A DNA stretch of 64,000 bases from Canna indica (Eukaryota; Streptophyta; Magnoliopsida; Zingiberales; Cannaceae). The notes below the pieces were generated by a model. It saw only the letters and a program-made list of their open reading frames with translations. It was not told the DNA's origin and did not search any database. The stretch lies in contig CP136895.1 of assembly GCA_034359265.1 (NCBI GenBank), positions 746,501-810,500 on the forward strand, written 5' to 3'. The position numbers were made by a program, and so were the translations under genes. Shown piece by piece: positions 60,301-64,000 of this stretch; position 1 is the stretch's first letter; every line of letters starts with the position of its first letter.

Positions 60301-63064
60301 TCAAAATACTGGTAAATACCAGGCATACCGCCCGGTACGGTACGAATTTTAAAACCATGATAGTAGGTTTGGTGGAGTTTATGCTAACCTAATGTATGTT
60401 ATCAGTATTTTAATGAAGTATTATTCTATGTAAATCAAACATCCCAATTGTATTAATATTTTGGTACATACACAATTACCGTGATTGATATCAATATGAG
60501 ATTTGAAACCTTGTTATAAACTAATCATAATGAAAAATAGTAAAATAACATAAATTTAATAATATACAATTTACAAAATATTATATGTATAATCAAAACA
60601 AATATTAATATATGTGTAATAAGTAATATAATATTACTTTTTAAATATAAAAAATCATAATTTAATTTAATGTAATTAGGTTTTAGATGTTAGATATTAA
60701 TAAATGTTATTTGTTTGCTGTAATTAGCTTAATAGTTGAGAGGTAAATGTGGTGGATCTATTTTTGGTGGCTCAAGAATAGCCGTGGCTCAAGTACTGAC
60801 TAATCCTTCACTATTCCTTGCCTTTGTCAATTCAAACATGAGAATGAGAATAAGGAATATCTATTCGGTTCCGTGTCTATTCCATGAACCAAATGGCCCC
60901 TTAATGCTTTTGAGTCTAATATCTTTAGTTGGTGATAAAACTTACTTGGGAAAACAAAATTTGTTTTTTGTTTCAGACTTACAGTATAAATTAATGTCTT
61001 CATTCTTCAAGTTAGTCATGTGGGAATAAAACAGTGGGAATACACGAACTGATTGCATAGTCAAACCTTGAAATACTATAAATTAATTTGTTACAGACTA
61101 ACTTGATATGTTTCATAGTGTATAAATTAATTCTTCAAAATTTGTTTAATTTGTTATGTTTAATTCTTCAAAATTTGTTACAGACTTACAGTATAAATTA
61201 ATTTCTTTATCGTTTCATAGTGTCTCAATAATATTATTAGCTTTGATATGTTTCATATCTTTTCATGCATAAAACAGTGGGAATACACGAACTGATTGCA
61301 TAGTCAAACCTTGAAATACTTTGGTACCTTAAGCCTTTTTATATTACCATTGTTGCAGTATCCAATATTCTCTTTGTGATCAAATAATACAATGAATTTT
61401 GATAAATCTTCTATTCTTACATGTTTTATTTAGCTTGTAAATTACTCATATATATGTTCTATAATTTTATCTGTATCTTAATTAGCATCCTCCATGGTCC
61501 TGCTGGTATATTGATTCATGGAACATATTGATCTACTTATGCAGGGCTCTATCGCAATCACCAGCATCTCTGATTTTTCATCCCCAACTGGAGTTACTGA
61601 AGGCAAATCCCATAACATTGCTCCAATGTTGGCAGTAGTGAATATGGAGACATTATTTGTAACTGGTGTTCTTGACGAATTGAGGATCTGTTTTAGTTGT
61701 AGTTATCAAGTAAGGTTTTTTAGATTATCACTGTTTCTTTTGCTAAAGATCTCGAATATATACCCTCAAAGTTATGCAAATGATTTGTCTTAGGGCAATC
61801 AAAATTTGAAGAAAATGCTGGTCAATAAAGAAAGCCATCTGTTTGAGTTCCGAGCAACCGGTGGCCAGGTAGTTTTGTGTATCTATTCCTTTCCCTTCTC
61901 TATTATATGAATATCTTGGTCCCTTTAATAGAATAACTTTCCATAATCAGGTTGAACTTTCATTGCGGGATAAAAATATTTGTATTGGAACTGTCTTAAA
62001 ATCATTGGAGATTGAAGACCAATTTTATTATGGAGGCAAAATGCCCAGATATATTGCAAGATCATTTATCAATAGTGAAGAAGCCAACTTGACATCCTTT
62101 ACAGACACTGGCGAAGAGAATATCCACGAGAAAGAGAAAGCGCTTAAGAAAATTGAGAGTGAAAACTTTTTTGAAGCATTGGATGAACTGGATGATCTGG
62201 TTGACGACTTCAGTGCCCAAGATTTGCCTCCATCTCCAAAGCCTGCCTTAAAACCTCCTAGTTTTAGTAGAATCCCTGGATTAACACCTAGTGCTGATCT
62301 TCAAACCTGGAGCTTGGACAGTGAGAGAAGTGGTACATTGGATAGTTTTGTGAAAGCTCAGATAATATTATATGATCAAAGTTCTTCCCACTATAATAAC
62401 TTGGATAATAGGGTAAGTAAAAATCTAAGAATCCCTTCTTAAATTGCTTCATGACTTGCATCAAGTGGCTGTCAGATTATTGTATGTTCATTTCAATTGC
62501 ATTATCAGGTTATGGTTACTCTTGCTACACTCTCTTTTTTCTTCCATCGGCCTACTATACTTGCAACTTTAGAGTTTTTTAATGCGATTAATATATCGGA
62601 GGAGAATGGTAATGCTGATGAATACATTCAGAAGAAACCTAACTCACTTGTCAGTTCGCCAGAAAGTGCTTCCTTTCATGATCCCAATGCAACAGATTTT
62701 GAAGAGCCTAAAGTTAAAGGATTGCTTGGTAGTGGAAAAACCAGAATAATTTTCCATCTAACATTAAATATGACTATGGCACAAATTTTCTTGATGAATG
62801 AGGATGGGACATCACTTTCTACTTTATTGCAGAATGATTTCCTCACTGATATCAAGGTTTGTTTTCTAAATGTATGATTAATCTCCAAGCTTTTCTGCTT
62901 GCATACTAATTTTTGTACTTAAATTCTCTAAGGTGTTCCCTGCATCATTTAATATAAAAGCGGCACTTGGAAACCTAAAAATTAGTGATGATAGTCTAAG
63001 TAGCAGTCATCCTTACTTCTGGGTTTGTGACATGAGAGATCCAGGAGGAAGTTCATTTGTTGAG
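35976..63064 (+). CDS. VPS13: VPS13-type lipid-transfer protein with PH domain (5' part)
   Basis: VPS13 proteins bridge membranes at contact sites and move lipids in bulk. Exons: 35976-36072, 38221-38324, 38460-38603, 38690-38740, 39728-39822, 39890-40007, 40349-40450, 40541-40708, 40802-40962, 41885-42055, 43211-43303, 43389-43710, 43807-43911, 43985-44080, 44174-44241, 50709-50829, 50935-51135, 51228-51428, 51991-52100, 52682-52778, 52875-52973, 61545-61709, 61794-61868, 61951-62412, 62509-62856, 62933-63064. All introns are GT-AG and the 3906 nt (1302 codons) stay in frame without a stop. The start [20 protein letters not shown] begins the chorein domain (residues 1 to about 110). A PH domain spans about 797-905 ([20 protein letters not shown] to [11 protein letters not shown]), as in the plant VPS13M group. 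About 1040-1095 is acidic. Full proteins are about 4000 aa, so the VAB, APT1 and ATG2-like C-terminal parts lie beyond the window. Confidence 0.95.
37724..38014 (-). mobile_element. TRIM retroelement in VPS13 intron 1
   Basis: A tiny LTR retroelement of 291 bp. The LTRs are 37724-37799 (76 bp) and 37926-38014 (89 bp); both read, on the minus strand, TGTTAAGAATA-like to TTTARCA. Next to the right LTR is TACCA (37921-37925), the complement of the start of a TGGTAC/TGGTAT primer-binding site for initiator tRNA-Met. Next to the left LTR is CTCTCCCTCACAC, a polypurine tract on the minus strand. AAAAT flanks both ends (37719-37723 and 38015-38019), a 5-bp target duplication. There is no coding capacity, which defines a TRIM. 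Confidence 0.8.
39027..39238. repeat. MITE in VPS13 intron 4
   Basis: The left end GGATAGGATAAAGGCA and the inverted right end GGATAGGATACGGGACA form a terminal inverted repeat. The 212-bp interior is non-coding. The target duplication is unclear. Confidence 0.5.
42117..42427 (-). mobile_element. Degraded TRIM in VPS13 intron 10
   Basis: The right LTR (42347-42427, minus strand TGTTAAGAATACAAAGC to TTTTAACA) is well preserved. It is preceded by ATACCA, part of the tRNA-Met primer-site complement. The left LTR (about 42117-42205) is corrupted; it keeps AAGAGACCAATCTATATATT and little else. Same family as 37724-38014 and the remnant at 7876. Confidence 0.6.
43031..43064. repeat. AT microsatellite in VPS13 intron 10
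   Basis: An uninterrupted TA dinucleotide tract of about 17 units between exons 10 and 11, likely variable in length. Confidence 0.85.
44321..44660. repeat. Tandem duplication, about 168-bp unit, VPS13 intron 15
   Basis: Copy 1 (44321-44488) and copy 2 (44490-44660) share GAGAACTGCA, GATGTAATAAGTTGCATC, CTGGTTTGCT, GTGATTCAAGAT and GTCTAGGTTGGAT in the same order, with scattered substitutions. It ends about 60 bp before the target duplication of the hAT element. Confidence 0.75.
44905..48522 (-). pseudogene. hAT transposase gene, broken
   Basis: Reading right to left. From the ATG at 48522 the BED zinc finger is [20 protein letters not shown] with a following [12 protein letters not shown]. 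An in-frame TAG at 48273-48271 interrupts it, and the same frame resumes through 48168. The central domain runs to a second stop at about 47614, just before GDYGCSLM. Here the nested MITE 47265-47586 splits the catalytic-domain start [10 protein letters not shown]. The core continues in 47247-46870 ([24 protein letters not shown]), then an exon at about 46780-46380 ([23 protein letters not shown]-type text upstream), a third at 46253-46095, and a last exon from about 46010. The last exon carries the C-terminal dimerisation motif [20 protein letters not shown], followed by a long acidic tail with a run of nine Asp. Introns between these are inferred. Confidence 0.8.
47265..47586. mobile_element. 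Nested hAT MITE inside the transposase gene
   Basis: The 322-bp copy starts CATGGTTTAAAATCTTGG and ends with the reverse complement of TAAGGTTTAAAATCTCGG. CATCAAAC flanks it at 47257-47264 and 47587-47594, an 8-bp target duplication. It is the same MITE subfamily as 56608-56899 (same asymmetric ends). It lies between the codons for CSLM and CDSW of the transposase. Confidence 0.85.
48610..48639 (-). promoter_or_regulatory. Transposase TATA box in the loop of a perfect palindrome
   Basis: On the minus strand TATAAA lies about 95-105 bp before the transposase ATG (48522), and the ATG is the expected first codon. The arms GTTTTGGGGGCT (48610-48621) and AGCCCCCAAAAC (48628-48639) are perfect inverses around the 6-nt loop TTATAT. 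A second perfect palindrome, CCCCAAACGGCT with loop AGAG and AGCCGTTTGGGG, lies at 48653-48680. The promoter role is inferred from position. Confidence 0.55.
48930..50708. other. Rest of VPS13 intron 15
   Basis: No gene is seen. Two similar blocks, TTTTGCTAAAGTTAAGGGGC near 49215 and TTTTACTAAAGTTCAGGGAC near 49415, are direct repeats about 200 bp apart. 49500-49930 is rich in GGGTTGGGT and GATYGGGTT words. 49990-50140 repeats AAGGGGTTAAA with short spacers. No terminal repeats could be set. Confidence 0.45.
53060..53171. repeat. Tandem duplication in VPS13 intron 21
   Basis: The text GTTACATGTTCCTTAATCC with its flanks (TAACGTTGTTACATG, CCAATGATATAT) occurs at about 53065-53105 and again at about 53128-53168, unit about 63 bp. 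Confidence 0.7.
53172..54371. other. VPS13 intron 21 before the gypsy element
   Basis: No gene could be supported. A 137-codon frame (53363-53776) is Lys/Arg-rich and not recognised. A second frame around 53620-53760 ([20 protein letters not shown]) is protein-like and may be a fragment of a DNA-transposon-encoded protein, but I cannot name the family with confidence. Confidence 0.35.
54372..55215 (+). repeat. Left LTR of the gypsy element
   Basis: About 844 bp. The start TGTTAGACTCCATGG and the end CATTGTGACA are TG..CA-type. Shared landmarks with the right copy include GGGAAGTTCC, GGACAGGTTCC, TCTATTTAAGCTC (a likely TATA-type element near 54854), CAAGTCGGCTGTAAGAGTG and AAGGGTTTTTGTC. The primer-binding site after it is not a clear match to tRNA-Met, so the right boundary is approximate. 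Confidence 0.6.
56526..57702. mobile_element. hAT derivative, 1.18 kb, in the gypsy element
   Basis: It starts CAAAGTTTAAAATACCGA and ends with the reverse complement of CATGGTTTTAAATCTCGT. GTGACGAC lies at 56518-56525 and again at 57703-57710, an 8-bp target duplication; removing the element restores the retroelement frame (VVTT-KVS becomes continuous). 56971-57058 matches the end of the 4.2-kb hAT (44810-44905), so it is a deletion derivative of the same family. It contains a 292-bp MITE and a large inner inverted repeat. It is non-coding. Confidence 0.85.
56608..56899. mobile_element. 292-bp MITE nested in the hAT derivative
   Basis: It starts CATGGTTTAAAATCTCTG and ends with the reverse complement of TAAGGTTTAAAATCTTGG. 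ACCGACAC flanks both sides (56600-56607 and 56900-56907), an 8-bp target duplication taken from the subterminal repeat of the host hAT element. Same subfamily as 47265-47586. Confidence 0.85.
58600..59371 (+). repeat. Right LTR of the gypsy element, 5'-truncated
   Basis: It matches the left LTR from GCTCCTTGGCGGGGC (about 58732) to AAATTTGGTGC and ends CTCTGACA at 59371. The first 130 bp or so are less similar, repeat the word GGCAAGGCAGTG and abut the RT fragment. Confidence 0.6.
59524..60359. mobile_element. hAT derivative, 836 bp, in VPS13 intron 21
   Basis: It starts CAAGGTTTAAAATACCGG and ends with the reverse complement of CATGGTTTTAAAATTCG. ATAGTAGG flanks both sides (59516-59523 and 60360-60367), a perfect 8-bp target duplication. 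It has the same GTACCGTACCGACACACGG block and an inner inverted repeat like the one at 57055. It is non-coding and lies 150 bp after the gypsy element. Confidence 0.9.
60368..61544. repeat. End of VPS13 intron 21 with a 243-bp-spaced duplication
   Basis: A 52-bp segment, ATAAAACAGTGGGAATACAC and onward, is identical at 61026-61077 and 61269-61320. TTACAGTATAAATTAAT also recurs (near 60978 and 61185). The unit is about 240 bp. The rest of this stretch is AT-rich with no gene. Confidence 0.75.
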
Positions 63065-64000
63065 GTATAACTCCTTGGCCTTCAATTTTCAAAATTTTAA
63101 TTTGGCAACATAGTAGAATATCAACTTATGGATTTTTCTTCAAGATCTTCACTTGCCTGTATTAGCAAATACATCTTTCTCTTATCAGATTGTACTTGTT
63201 GGTCTCACTACCTCCTGTAGTACATACACTTGCTTGAAAGAAATGCTGTTGCGATTGACTTCTTACCATTTGGTTACTTGTCATTTTCTTGGCTTTCTTA
63301 CATTTGATTATGATAAGCTGCTTGACATATGTATAGAATATGCATGCATGTGAATTCTAAGTTTACATGCATGCTTAGTTAAGAACCTATTATTTTTTAC
63401 TCTTAAACTTAAGCAAAGCTCATTATGTGGCTATATTTGTCTATGATTGTGCACAACAATAATTCAAATTAAAAACAAAGACTTGATGTTTGAAATAGTA
63501 AATTTAAATTTAACATGTCACCTGATACCCTTTGTCAATTTAAGTTGATCAATACACCAAAAACATCTAAACAGAAATAAAAAATTGTAAATCTTTCAAA
63601 TCAGACAAATAACTAAACAAATACCCAGAAGAATAAATTAGAAAACATTTTTCTATAAGAACACCTTTTTTGGTGAACCAGTTGGTTCACCACCGGTTGG
63701 TTTTGTTCATCCTAAATTGGTTGGTTTATCATGGTTCCCAATACCATGAATAGGTAGTGTCGATTGAAAAATAAAAATATTGATTTAAACCAGATAATAT
63801 ATACCTGACCTAGGTTAATCGGTAGGTGGCAATAAACTATGCCTAGGTCGGACTGAGCATGACATGATGCTGCCATGCTGGTGTAGGCTGTCTGTGATGC
63901 TGCCATGCTGGTCTAGACAAGGCTGTTTTGGTATCAGTGAGTGCCACTGAGAGGAGGTCATGATTTTGGATCCTCATAGCGTCAATATTTTTTAAAAAAT
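63065..64000. other. Start of VPS13 intron 26, open at the window edge
   Basis: The donor GTATAA follows exon 26 at 63065. No further exon is recognised before the end. A short tandem repeat of GATGCTGCCATGCTGGT occurs at 63866-63882 and 63896-63912. Confidence 0.55.

Overview
This is nuclear DNA from a flowering plant. Genes have many GT-AG introns, there is a plant initiator tRNA-Met gene, the genes are plant families (an FCS-like zinc finger, a plant VPS13 with an internal PH domain, a cytosolic PheRS alpha), and plant transposons fill the introns and spacers. The GC-rich short exons of the zinc-finger gene beside AT-rich spacers hint at a monocot, but I cannot name the genus.

Layout. 1-2900: the decayed 3' end of a Ty1/copia element, a MITE-like repeat and a tandem duplication. 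5629-8830: a complete mitochondrial pyruvate carrier gene (5 coding exons, 109 aa), with a second copia remnant and a hAT-like MITE upstream. 10321-21976: a complete cytosolic phenylalanyl-tRNA synthetase alpha gene (18 exons, 489 aa), whose introns hold several MITEs and one probable GC-AG intron. 23.3-23.8 kb: a frameshifted fragment of the histone chaperone gene SPT16. 24-28.9 kb: spacer. 29124-29676: a two-exon FLZ zinc-finger gene. 33791-33862: an initiator tRNA-Met gene. 35976 to the window end: the first 26 coding exons (1302 codons, open at the right edge) of a VPS13-type lipid-transfer protein.

The most unusual part is the transposon load of VPS13. Intron 1 carries an intact-looking TRIM with a 5-bp target duplication. 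Intron 15 carries a 4.2-kb hAT element with an 8-bp target duplication, a broken transposase gene, and a small relative nested in the transposase. Intron 21 carries a Ty3/gypsy element with most of pol deleted. A 1.2-kb hAT derivative sits in its protease region, and that derivative contains its own 292-bp MITE. A further hAT derivative lies downstream. Five copies share the same terminus (CATGGTTTAAAA-type) and the same CCGTACCGTACCGACACACGG subterminal block, and each has an 8-bp duplication. This gives a readable insertion history for one low-copy-looking hAT family.

The host genes are housekeeping genes with no functional link to each other: pyruvate import, tRNA charging, translation initiation, stress/SnRK1 signalling and lipid transfer. 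I see no operon-like or defence-type system. The claims rest on reading the translation and splice sites by eye. Exon phases were checked arithmetically and every multi-exon model stays in frame.
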